Below are positions 55,500 through 64,000 of a stretch of DNA of 64,000 nt, piece after piece. This DNA comes from an unidentified bacterial endosymbiont (GTDB lineage: Bacteria; Pseudomonadota; Gammaproteobacteria; Enterobacterales; G038960095), in the NCBI RefSeq assembly GCF_918320885.1, contig NZ_OU907312.1, positions 620,465 to 684,464 of the forward strand, in the 5' to 3' direction. A model generated the notes under the pieces. That model saw only the letters and a list, made by a program, of their open reading frames with translations, ran no database searches and was not told the DNA's origin. Each line of letters opens with the position of its first letter. The stretch's first letter is position 1. A program made the translations under genes and the position numbers.

Positions 55500-56237
55500 A
55501 TGCACGAGCACCACAAAGTTTTAATTGTCGATGATGATATGTGTCTACGAGCCCTGATAGAGCGTTATCTCAGTGAACAGGGCTTCCAGGTACGTGGTGT
55601 GGCCAATGCGGAGCAGATGGATCGGTTGCTGACTCGTGAATCTTTTCAATTAATCATCCTTGATTTAATATTGCCGAGTGAGGATGGGCTCTCTATCTGT
55701 CGTCGTCTACGTAATCAAAATAATCTCATACCGATCATTATATTGACTGCAAAAGGCAATGAGGTCGATCGAATCATTGGACTAGAAATGGGTGCTGATG
55801 ACTATCTAGCGAAGCCCTTCAATTCCCGTGAACTGTTAGCCCGCATCCGTGCAGTGTTACGACGGCAATCCCATGAAGCGCCAGGTGCACCAGCACAGGA
55901 GGAGGCACTCCTCACCTTTGGTCGCTTCAAGCTCAATTTAGGAACCCGAGAGATGTTTAAAGATGATCTTCCAATCCCCTTGACCAGTGGTGAATTTTCA
56001 GTGCTTAAAGTGCTAGGTAGTCACCCTCGCCAACCGTTTTCACGTGATAAATTAATGAATTTAGCCCGCGGTCGCGAGTATAGTGCAACGGAGCGCTCAA
56101 TTGATGTGCAGATCTCTCGCCTACGCCGCGTACTGGAAGAAGATCCAGCCAATCCACGTTATATTCAGACGGTCTGGGGATTGGGTTATGTCTTTGTTCC
56201 TGATGGTCACTCCGTTAAAAGCAGTCAGCACTGTTGA
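55500..56237 (+). CDS. ompR: Response regulator OmpR
   Basis: The 245-residue regulator has a receiver domain (KVLIVDDDM, phosphoacceptor D55 in LIILDLILPSEDG, AKPFNSRELLARIRAVLRRQ) and a winged-helix DNA-binding domain (LTSGEFSVLKVLGSHP, YSATERSIDVQISRLRRVLE, YIQTVWGLGYVFVPDG). It matches E. coli OmpR closely, with a slightly longer end. AAAGGAG lies unusually close (one base) to the ATG at 55500, but homology supports this start. envZ follows after 24 bp. Confidence 0.97.
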   Translation: MHEHHKVLIVDDDMCLRALIERYLSEQGFQVRGVANAEQMDRLLTRESFQLIILDLILPSEDGLSICRRLRNQNNLIPIIILTAKGNEVDRIIGLEMGADDYLAKPFNSRELLARIRAVLRRQSHEAPGAPAQEEALLTFGRFKLNLGTREMFKDDLPIPLTSGEFSVLKVLGSHPRQPFSRDKLMNLARGREYSATERSIDVQISRLRRVLEEDPANPRYIQTVWGLGYVFVPDGHSVKSSQHC

Positions 56238-56261
56238 TCATCTCCTACCTTAACCAGCGTC

Positions 56262-56933
56262 ATGGAAACGCTTCTGATGAAACCAGCAGACCAATCTGAG
56301 GATCTCTCGGCAGTAGAGATCCTCCATGATCTACAGACCCTGTTAGCCCGGATTCGCCTAGCCACTGATCTACTACAGACCCAAGATCAAGCGCTGCTGA
56401 GAGCCATTCACCAAGATATTGCGACCTGTCAAAGCCTCATTTGCCAGCAGTTTTCTCCCACTGGTTGCGCCACAGAGAGGCTAACCTCTACCGATCTCAA
56501 TGCCTTGATTCAAGAGGAGATCATCCTCCTGAATCGTGATCAGCAGACCGTGCTTGAGCAAGATTTATGTGCGGGAACGCTCTGGGTAGCCATGCAGCGG
56601 ATCGCTATCAAACGGGTATTAACCAATTTATTGGTGAATGCACGCCACTACGGCCAAGGTTGGGTGCGGATCAGCAGTGGGAGATCACTGGAGAGTGCCT
56701 GGTTCCAAATAGACGACGATGGGCCAGGGATTGAGCCTGATCAACACTCTCAGCTATTTCAGCCCTGGATTCGGGGTGTCGAGAGAGCGATTAGCAACAA
56801 GCTTGCTGGAGGCCATGGTTTAGGTCTCGCTATTGTCAAAAAGATTGTCGATCACCATCATGGTCGTTTGCACCTTAGCCGGAATAGCCGTAACGGACTG
56901 ACCATACGGGTTATCCTACCGCTCCAACAATAG
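56262..56933 (+). CDS. envZ: EnvZ lacking its membrane and sensor half (soluble kinase core)
   Basis: The 223-residue product corresponds only to the cytoplasmic DHp and ATPase domains of EnvZ (450 in E. coli). The H-box reads LHDLQTLLARIRLATDLL where E. coli has SHDLRTPLTRIRLATEMM: His and Thr are kept, Arg and Pro are changed. The N-box NLLVNARHYGQGW, DDDGPGI, the LFQPWIRG string and GGHGLGLAIVKKIVDHHHG are intact. Both membrane helices, the periplasmic domain and HAMP are absent, and the start ATG lies only 24 bp after ompR, so the missing part is deleted rather than frameshifted. It may act as a constitutive cytosolic kinase/phosphatase on OmpR, or be in decay. Confidence 0.9.
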   Translation: METLLMKPADQSEDLSAVEILHDLQTLLARIRLATDLLQTQDQALLRAIHQDIATCQSLICQQFSPTGCATERLTSTDLNALIQEEIILLNRDQQTVLEQDLCAGTLWVAMQRIAIKRVLTNLLVNARHYGQGWVRISSGRSLESAWFQIDDDGPGIEPDQHSQLFQPWIRGVERAISNKLAGGHGLGLAIVKKIVDHHHGRLHLSRNSRNGLTIRVILPLQQ

Positions 56934-57000
56934 CACTGCCGGCAACCGTGATCTGACAGCCGCTGCTTAAAACGGCCACACGACCCCATTTTCGCTAAAG

Positions 57001-57050
57001 ATCACTGCTCAGCGAACAAACCCGACAGGTGGTCGTCGCTAAGCAGTGAT
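57001..57050. terminator. Bidirectional terminator hairpin between envZ and rpoC
   Basis: atcactgctcagcga (57001-57015) pairs with tcgctaagcagtgat (57036-57050) with a single mismatch over 15 bp around a 20-base loop. It sits between convergent envZ and rpoC, so it can serve both; neither side has a long U-run. Confidence 0.65.
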
Positions 57051-57070
57051 GAACGGACTATCCCAGTAAA

Positions 57071-60000
57071 CTAGGCCTCATGGTCTCGACTACTTAACAG
57101 CTCTGCAAGATTAGCTGAAGCCATCTCGTGGCTAACCACCGGTTTCTGCTCCTCCTGAGCGGCTCCCTTGCGGCGTATTCTGGCCTGATGATGTGCATAA
57201 CCCGTTCCTGCTGGGATCAATCGACCGACAATCACATTCTCTTTTAAGCCACGCAGCTCATCACGCTTGCCGCTCACCGCAGTCTCTGTTAACACCCGTG
57301 TGGTCTCTTGGAAAGAGGCTGCAGAGATCAGGGACTCTGTGGCTAACGATGCCTTGGTGATCCCCAGTAGCTCACGCGTATAGGTTGGCGGAACTTTATC
57401 TTCTGCTTCTAAAGCACGGCAAGCGATCTTAACCCGCGCCACTTCGATCTGTTCTCCTTCTAAGAAATTGGAGTCGCCCGAGGTGGCAATCGTCGCCTTA
57501 CGCAGCATTTGGCGTACAATCACTTCAATGTGCTTATCGTTAATCTTCACACCCTGTAGACGATACACCTCCTGTACTTCATTCACGATGTAACGGGTCA
57601 CTGCACGAACACCCCGCAAACGCAAAATATCTTGTGCCGCTTCCGGACCATCCGATATCACATCACCTCGCTCAACCTGCTCCCCCTCAAAGACATTCAG
57701 GTGACGCCACTTAGGGATCATCTCTTCATAAGGTTCGCCACCCTCTACCGGCAAAATTTGTAGCCGGCGTTTCCCTTTCGTCTCTTTACCAAAAGAGACG
57801 ACCCCACTGATTTCTGCCAAAATAGCGGGCTCTTTCGGACGTCGTGCTTCAAATAGATCAGCCACTCGTGGCAGCCCACCGGTAATGTCACGCGTACCGC
57901 CTGATTCTTGGGGGATCCGGGCTAAAGTGTCGCCAACATTGACCACAGCCCCGTCTTCTAACTGAATAATAGTCTTACTCGGCAAGAAGTATTGAGCTGG
58001 AACATCAGTTCCCGGGATCAGCACATCATTGCCCGCCTCATCAACCAGTTTCAACGCTTGGCGTTGATCTCTAGCGGCGCTGGTGCGTTCACTCCCTTCT
58101 AAGACCACAATGGAAGAGAGTCCAGTCAATTCATCCGTTTGCCGGGTGATGGTCTGTCCCTCAACCATATCGACAAATTTCACAAACCCCCGGACTTCAG
58201 AGATCACCGGCATGGTGTGCGGATCCCAATTGGCGACAATCTCACCAGCTTCTACTTCGTGACCATCCTGATGGGTCATGACGGCACCATAAGGAATTTT
58301 ATGCTTCTCTTTAGTACGCCCCAGGCTATCGAGTAGTACCACCTCTGCATGGCGTGAAGTGATTACTAAATTGTTTTCACTATTCAAAACAAATTTTGCT
58401 TTCTCTAACTTCAGGGTCCCACGATTTTTGACTTGAATGGCCGATTCAGCGGCGGCCCGCGAGGCAGCACCGCCGATGTGAAAGGTCCGCATGGTTAACT
58501 GTGTACCGGGCTCCCCAATCGACTGCGCTGCGATGACGCCGATCGCTTCTCCTAGGTTAATCAAATGTCCTCGTGCCAAATCACGGCCATAACATTTGGT
58601 ACAGATCCCAAAATCGGTCTCACAAGTCACGACAGAGCGGACTTTAATGTGATCAACTGAATGCGCTTCTAACTGATCACACCAGTGCTCGTCCAGTAAA
58701 GTATTACGGGGCACCAGGATATCAGCACTGTGCGGTTGCAGTAGATCTTCAGCAGTGACCCGGCCGAGTACCCGCTCGCGTAAGGGCTCTTTAACATCAC
58801 CCCCTTCAATCAGCGGGGCCATCACCATCCCCTCTTGCGTGCCACAGTCCTCTTCAATCACCACCAAGTCCTGGGCAACGTCTACCAAGCGGCGGGTTAG
58901 ATAACCGGAATTGGCGGTTTTCAGAGCGGTATCTGCCAACCCTTTACGCGCACCATGCGTTGAGATGAAATATTGTAAGACGTTTAACCCTTCCCGGAAG
59001 TTGGCGGTGATTGGTGTCTCAATAATCGAGCCATCTGGCTTGGCCATCAGTCCCCGCATCCCCGCCAGCTGGCGGATCTGTGGTGCCGATCCCCGAGCAC
59101 CTGAATCAGCCATCATAAAGACACTATTAAACGAGGCCTGTTGCTCTAGTTCTTGATGACGATTCAGCACCATTTCCGTAGAGAGGTTTTCCATCATCGC
59201 TTTGGCGACTCGCTCATTGGCCGCAGCCCAGATATCAATCACCTTATTGTAACGCTCACCGGCAGTGACTAACCCTGATTGGAACTGCTCCTGAATTTCT
59301 GCGACTTCACTTTCCGCTACGCTGATAATGCTCGCCTTATTATCTGGAATCACGATATCATCAATACCGACTGAACAGCCCGAGCGTGCCGCATAGGTAA
59401 ATCCGGTATACATGATCTGATCGGCCAAGATTACGGTTGGCTTCATTCCCAATGTGCGGTAACAGGTATTGAGTAATTTTGAAATCGCCTTTTTCCCCTG
59501 CTGTTGGTTAATCAGAGAAAAAGGTAACCCGTGTGGAACCACCATCCATAAAATTGCGCGGCCTATGGTCGTGTCGACTAAGGTGGTCTTGGGCTCTAGG
59601 GTTCCTTGGCTGTTTGGCTGATACTCGGTGATACGAACCTTCACTTGAGCATGCAACTCAGCAGCACCGGTGCGATAGGCTTTCTCCGCCTCTTCAGGGC
59701 CCGTTAGCCACATTCCCTCACCGAGGGCGTTAATCTTAGTCCGGGTCATATAATAAAGACCTAAGACCACATCTTGTGAGGGCACAATAATGGGCTCTCC
59801 ACTGGCCGGCGATAGAATATTGTTGGTTGACATCATTAAGGCCCGTGCTTCCAGCTGCGCTTCTAGCGTTAACGGAACATGCACAGCCATCTGATCACCG
59901 TCGAAGTCGGCGTTATAGGCGGCGCAGACTAACGGATGCAACTGAATGGCTTTCCCTTCAATCAGAACCGGCTCAAACGCTTGAATACCCAGTCGATGCA

Positions 60001-61285
60001 AGGTAGGCGCTCGATTTAACAGTACCGGATGTTCGCGGATCACCTCATCTAAAATATCCCAGACAACAGCATCCTCTCGATCAACCATTTTCTTAGCGGC
60101 TTTAATCGTGGTGGCCAGTTCACAGGCTTCCAATTTACCGTAAATAAAGGGTTTGAAAAGCTCTAATGCCATTTTTTTAGGTAAACCACACTGATGTAGC
60201 CGCAGATAAGGCCCAACGGTGATCACCGACCGCCCAGAGTAGTCGACCCGTTTCCCCAGCAGATTTTGGCGGAAACGCCCCTGTTTCCCTTTGATCATAT
60301 CGGCCAGCGATTTGAGTGGCCGCTTGTTGGAGCCGGTAATCACGCGACCACGGCGACCATTATCCAATAAGGCATCAACCGCCTCTTGCAACATCCGTTT
60401 TTCATTACGGACGATGATGTCGGGTGCGGCTAAGTCGAGCAGACGTTTCAAACGGTTATTCCGATTAATGACCCGGCGATAGAGATCATTCAAATCAGAG
60501 GTGGCAAAACGACCACCATCGAGCGGTACCAGCGGGCGTAGATCGGGGGGCAAGATCGGCAGGACATTGAAAATCATCCACTCTGGCTTATTACCCGACA
60601 GAATAAAAGCTTCGAGCAATTTTAAACGCTTGGTGATCTTTTTACGCTTGGTTTCAAAGTTGGTTTCACTCAACTCTTCACGTAACTTGGCACACTCTGC
60701 TTTTAAGTCGAGGGTTTTGAGCAGTGCTTGAATCGCTTCCGCTCCCATCTTGGCTTCAAATTCGTCACCAAATTCCTCAAGCGCGTCTAAATACTGCTCT
60801 TCAGTAAGAATTTTACCACGCTCTAGGCTGGTCATCCCACTCTCGACGACGACATAGGATTCAAAATAGAGCACCCGTTCAATGTCGCGCAACAGCATGT
60901 CTAAAAGCAAACCAATCCGTGACGGCAATGATTTGAGGAACCAAATATGCGCCACCGGTGAGGCTAACTCAATATGCCCCATACGGTCACGCCGCACCTT
61001 AGTTTGGGTGACCTCAACCCCACACTTTTCACAAATCACCCCACGGTGCTTTAAGCGTTTATATTTACCACATAAACACTCATAATCCTTGATGGGTCCA
61101 AAAATACGAGCACAAAACAGGCCATCACGTTCCGGTTTAAAGGTACGATAGTTGATGGTTTCTGGCTTTTTAACTTCGCCATACGACCAAGAACGGATCA
61201 TCTCCGGTGAAGCTAACGCAATTTTAATGGCATCAAATTCTTCGAATTTATTATGAGTTTTTAAAAAATTCAGTAGGTCTTTCAC
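57071..61285 (-). CDS. rpoC: RNA polymerase subunit beta'
   Basis: The 1404-residue subunit carries the catalytic centre of RNA polymerase. It shows the N-terminal zinc site [20 protein letters not shown], the Mg-binding [12 protein letters not shown] near residue 460, the second zinc site ([19 protein letters not shown]) and the trigger-loop region [20 protein letters not shown]. The start is GTG at 61283-61285, the same start codon as E. coli rpoC. The stop is TAG. It lies 90 bp downstream of rpoB. Confidence 0.98.
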   Translation of the reverse strand: MKDLLNFLKTHNKFEEFDAIKIALASPEMIRSWSYGEVKKPETINYRTFKPERDGLFCARIFGPIKDYECLCGKYKRLKHRGVICEKCGVEVTQTKVRRDRMGHIELASPVAHIWFLKSLPSRIGLLLDMLLRDIERVLYFESYVVVESGMTSLERGKILTEEQYLDALEEFGDEFEAKMGAEAIQALLKTLDLKAECAKLREELSETNFETKRKKITKRLKLLEAFILSGNKPEWMIFNVLPILPPDLRPLVPLDGGRFATSDLNDLYRRVINRNNRLKRLLDLAAPDIIVRNEKRMLQEAVDALLDNGRRGRVITGSNKRPLKSLADMIKGKQGRFRQNLLGKRVDYSGRSVITVGPYLRLHQCGLPKKMALELFKPFIYGKLEACELATTIKAAKKMVDREDAVVWDILDEVIREHPVLLNRAPTLHRLGIQAFEPVLIEGKAIQLHPLVCAAYNADFDGDQMAVHVPLTLEAQLEARALMMSTNNILSPASGEPIIVPSQDVVLGLYYMTRTKINALGEGMWLTGPEEAEKAYRTGAAELHAQVKVRITEYQPNSQGTLEPKTTLVDTTIGRAILWMVVPHGLPFSLINQQQGKKAISKLLNTCYRTLGMKPTVILADQIMYTGFTYAARSGCSVGIDDIVIPDNKASIISVAESEVAEIQEQFQSGLVTAGERYNKVIDIWAAANERVAKAMMENLSTEMVLNRHQELEQQASFNSVFMMADSGARGSAPQIRQLAGMRGLMAKPDGSIIETPITANFREGLNVLQYFISTHGARKGLADTALKTANSGYLTRRLVDVAQDLVVIEEDCGTQEGMVMAPLIEGGDVKEPLRERVLGRVTAEDLLQPHSADILVPRNTLLDEHWCDQLEAHSVDHIKVRSVVTCETDFGICTKCYGRDLARGHLINLGEAIGVIAAQSIGEPGTQLTMRTFHIGGAASRAAAESAIQVKNRGTLKLEKAKFVLNSENNLVITSRHAEVVLLDSLGRTKEKHKIPYGAVMTHQDGHEVEAGEIVANWDPHTMPVISEVRGFVKFVDMVEGQTITRQTDELTGLSSIVVLEGSERTSAARDQRQALKLVDEAGNDVLIPGTDVPAQYFLPSKTIIQLEDGAVVNVGDTLARIPQESGGTRDITGGLPRVADLFEARRPKEPAILAEISGVVSFGKETKGKRRLQILPVEGGEPYEEMIPKWRHLNVFEGEQVERGDVISDGPEAAQDILRLRGVRAVTRYIVNEVQEVYRLQGVKINDKHIEVIVRQMLRKATIATSGDSNFLEGEQIEVARVKIACRALEAEDKVPPTYTRELLGITKASLATESLISAASFQETTRVLTETAVSGKRDELRGLKENVIVGRLIPAGTGYAHHQARIRRKGAAQEEQKPVVSHEMASANLAELLSSRDHEA

Positions 61286-61375
61286 GTGTTGGCCCCTGTC
61301 GGCGTTAAAGCAGTACGAGCTCCCCTAGGTAATCGGTGATCTCTAGATAACTTTATGCTAACTGTTCAATACAAT

Positions 61376-64000
61376 TTAGTCGCTTTCAAGCTCAATATTA
61401 ATGCCTAGTGAACGAATCTCCTTTAGGAGTACATTAAAGGACTCTGGCATGCCTGGATCCATTTGGTGATTGCCATTGACAATACTTTTATACATTTTGG
61501 TACGACCATTCACATCATCGGATTTTACCGTCAACATCTCTTGCAGCGTATAAGCGGCTCCATAAGCTTCCAGAGCCCAGACCTCCATTTCACCGAAACG
61601 TTGGCCGCCGAACTGTGCTTTACCCCCTAGAGGCTGCTGGGTGACTAGGCTATACGAGCCAGTAGAACGGGCATGCATTTTATCATCCACTAAATGGTTT
61701 AATTTCAACATATACATATAACCCACAGTCACCGGGCGTTCAAATTGCTCTCCACTCAAACCATCATACAAGGTGATTTGGCCTGAGGTGGGCAACTCTG
61801 CTAGTGTCAATAGCTGCTTAATTTCCTGCTCACTGGCACCGTCAAATACCGGCGTCGCTAACGGCATCCCATGACGCAAATTCTCTGCTAACTGCCTGAT
61901 TTCAGTGTCACTGAAGCGGCTCAGATCCACTTTACCCTGCACATCACCTAAGTCATAAATACGTTGCATAAATTCACGTAAAATGGCGGCAGTTTGTTGT
62001 TCGCGGAGCATTTGATCAATTTTATTACCCAGGCCCTTGGCCGCTAGCCCCAAATGGGTTTCCAAAATTTGACCAAGATTCATCCGTGAAGGAACCCCCA
62101 AGGGATTCAGTACAATATCGACTGGCTCACCTCGATGGTCATAAGGCATATCTTCTACTGGACAAATTTTCGAGATAACCCCCTTGTTACCATGGCGACC
62201 TGCCATTTTATCACCCGGTTGAATTTGCCGTTTAACGGCCAAATAAACTTTAACGACCTTTAAGACGCCCGGGGCTAGATCATCACTTTGGGTGATCTTG
62301 CGGCGTTTACTCTCTAATTTTTTTTCAAAGTCTGCGGTCAGTTCGTCATATTGGGCCGCTAGCTGCTCTAGTTGCCGTTGTTGCGCTTCATCCGCTAAGA
62401 CTAAGGTGAGCCATTGCTTAGGTTGCAAGTTGTCCAGTTTTTCTGCAACCATCCCGCCGCTGATCAGCAGATCACGCATTCGTGAAAATAGTCCAGCTTC
62501 TAAAATATTGAGCGCCTCAGTCAGATCCTTTTTCACTTCACGTAGCTGCATGCCCTCAATTTCCAAGGCACGTTTATCTTTTTCAATACCATCACGGGTG
62601 AAAATTTGTACATCGATGATGGTACCCGTTACCCCATTAGGCACGCGTAAAGAGGAGTCTTTGACATCAAAAGCTTTTTCACCAAAGATAGCGCGTAATA
62701 ACTTCTCTTCCGGGGTGAGTTGGGTTTCACTTTTCGGTGTGACTTTACCCACCAAGATGTCGCCACCGGTGACTTCGGCACCGATATAGACAATACCCGA
62801 CTCATCTAATTTAGAGAGCGCCGACTCCCCAATATTAGGAATATCCGCGGTGATCTCTTCTGAGCCTAATTTGGTATCACGCGCAATACAGGCCAGCTCC
62901 TGAATATGAATGGTGGTGAAACGATCTTGTTGCACCACTCGTTCAGAAATCAGAATGGAGTCCTCAAAGTTATAACCATTCCAGGGCATGAAGGCGACTC
63001 GCATATTTTGCCCTAACGCCAACTCTCCTAAATCAGTACAGGGGCCATCTGCCAACACATTGCCACGCTCTACCCATTCACCTAGGATGACACAGGGTTT
63101 TTGATTAATACAAGTATTGTGGTTCGAGCGGGTATATTTGGTTAAGTTATAGATATCAATGCCCGCTTCACCACTCTCCATCTCCACTTCATTAACGCGA
63201 ATCACAATCCGTGAGGCATCAGCATACTGTACACAGCCCCCACGCTTGGCCACAACAGTCACCCCAGAATCCACAGCGACCACACGTTCCATACCCGTCC
63301 CGACCAATGGTTTATCGGTCCGTAAAGTGGGGACTGCTTGCCGCTGCATGTTGGCACCCATTAAGGCACGGTTTGCATCATCATGTTCGAGAAAGGGAAT
63401 CAAGGCCGCTGCAACAGAAACAATTTGTTGCGTAGAGACATCCATATAATCAACCTGGGAGTGGGTAAATAGACCGGACTCACTCCGGTGACGGCAGGTG
63501 ATTAACTCATCAATAAAGTGATTGCTGTCATCTAAGTTGGCATTTGCTTGGGCAATCACATAGTTGCCCTCCTCTATCGCCGATAAGTAATGGATCTCAT
63601 CGGTGACCACACCCTGGGATACACGACGGTAGGGGGTCTCAAGAAAGCCATACTCATTGGTCTTAGCATACACCGACAGTGAGTTGATGAGCCCAATATT
63701 GGGTCCTTCAGGGGTCTCAATAGGACAGACCCGACCATAGTGGGTCGTGTGGACATCTCGCACCTCAAAGCCAGCACGTTCCCGAGTTAACCCGCCTGGA
63801 CCCAAGGCTGAGATACGACGCTTGTGGGTAATTTCGGACAGGGGGTTATTTTGATCCATAAATTGCGATAATTGACTAGAGCCAAAAAATTCTTTTATCG
63901 CCGCTGAAACGGGCTTTGCATTAATCATATCTTGTGGCATGAGGGTCTCTAAATCCCCCAGAGATAACCGCTCTTTGACCGCCCGCTCAACCCGCACCAG
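61376..64000 (-). CDS. rpoB: RNA polymerase subunit beta, C-terminal part (cut by window edge)
   Basis: The frame runs in from the right edge (about 874 codons) to the TAA at 61376-61378. It includes the rifampicin region cluster [21 protein letters not shown] followed by [13 protein letters not shown], with the wild-type residues of sensitive E. coli. Further on are [15 protein letters not shown], the active-site loop [31 protein letters not shown] and the C-terminal [20 protein letters not shown] clamp anchor. The N-terminal third lies beyond the window. Confidence 0.98.
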   Translation of the reverse strand: MVRVERAVKERLSLGDLETLMPQDMINAKPVSAAIKEFFGSSQLSQFMDQNNPLSEITHKRRISALGPGGLTRERAGFEVRDVHTTHYGRVCPIETPEGPNIGLINSLSVYAKTNEYGFLETPYRRVSQGVVTDEIHYLSAIEEGNYVIAQANANLDDSNHFIDELITCRHRSESGLFTHSQVDYMDVSTQQIVSVAAALIPFLEHDDANRALMGANMQRQAVPTLRTDKPLVGTGMERVVAVDSGVTVVAKRGGCVQYADASRIVIRVNEVEMESGEAGIDIYNLTKYTRSNHNTCINQKPCVILGEWVERGNVLADGPCTDLGELALGQNMRVAFMPWNGYNFEDSILISERVVQQDRFTTIHIQELACIARDTKLGSEEITADIPNIGESALSKLDESGIVYIGAEVTGGDILVGKVTPKSETQLTPEEKLLRAIFGEKAFDVKDSSLRVPNGVTGTIIDVQIFTRDGIEKDKRALEIEGMQLREVKKDLTEALNILEAGLFSRMRDLLISGGMVAEKLDNLQPKQWLTLVLADEAQQRQLEQLAAQYDELTADFEKKLESKRRKITQSDDLAPGVLKVVKVYLAVKRQIQPGDKMAGRHGNKGVISKICPVEDMPYDHRGEPVDIVLNPLGVPSRMNLGQILETHLGLAAKGLGNKIDQMLREQQTAAILREFMQRIYDLGDVQGKVDLSRFSDTEIRQLAENLRHGMPLATPVFDGASEQEIKQLLTLAELPTSGQITLYDGLSGEQFERPVTVGYMYMLKLNHLVDDKMHARSTGSYSLVTQQPLGGKAQFGGQRFGEMEVWALEAYGAAYTLQEMLTVKSDDVNGRTKMYKSIVNGNHQMDPGMPESFNVLLKEIRSLGINIELESD

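Noticed and set aside
63830-63925. Possible rifampicin-resistance changes in rpoB.
   Set aside because: The cluster I sequence matches the sensitive E. coli form residue by residue.

Overview
The window is chromosomal DNA of an enterobacterium (order Enterobacterales). Nearly every housekeeping protein reads along its full length like the E. coli or Yersinia version, and several E. coli gene blocks survive: ubiG/nrdA-nrdB-yfaE next to gyrA, aroA-cmk-rpsA, artPIQM, recQ-pldA, corA-uvrD-xerC-dapF-lptM/cyaY, nfuA-gntX, feoABC, ompR-envZ and rpoBC. The blocks are joined in a different order, and small genes inside them are missing (serC, ycaL, yigA, yigB, yhgF, bioH). Fresh pseudogenes, a shortened EnvZ, transposase scraps and several genes for eukaryote-like repeat proteins point to a host-restricted symbiont or pathogen at an early or middle stage of genome reduction. 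This lifestyle is an inference; no species is named.

Layout: rpsA(partial)-cmk-aroA-gyrA run leftward; ubiG runs rightward. An accessory patch (6.3-8.8 kb) holds a transposase remnant and an ankyrin-repeat gene. It is followed by nrdA-nrdB-yfaE, an inverted-repeat element, an AT-rich leucine-rich-repeat gene and tyrP. From 15.6 to 21.2 kb lies an rtxB-rtxD-rtxE type secretion operon with no toxin gene beside it. Then come comM, a decayed small heat-shock gene, tRNA-Asn, an island-type parB and sbcB. From 27 to 36.3 kb two related inverse autotransporters flank artPIQM, recQ and a pldA broken by one amber codon. A lone OppA-like gene is followed by the corA-uvrD-xerC-dapF-lptM/cyaY block. A second accessory patch (45-50.2 kb) holds a candidate secreted effector, a DUF5680 gene, two Sel1-repeat genes and an IS30 remnant. 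The rest is nfuA, gntX, feoCBA with a Fur box, greB, ompR, a soluble EnvZ, rpoC and the 3' part of rpoB.

How the parts may work together: the core genes supply nucleotide reduction, DNA supercoiling and repair, transcription, iron uptake, Fe-S assembly and arginine uptake. The accessory genes look like a host-interaction set: secretion (RtxBDE), surface display (two type Ve proteins) and possible effectors (ankyrin, LRR, Sel1 and a protein with repeated DxDYxxM/V tyrosine motifs). The most striking gene is the inverse autotransporter at 27196-28542. Its surface-exposed C-terminal passenger has a polyproline run, an LKKT-containing WH2-like motif, a second WH2-like motif and a basic-then-acidic tail with a near-terminal tryptophan. 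This is the layout of actin-nucleating WASP-type tails, and I know of no such tail on a type Ve protein.
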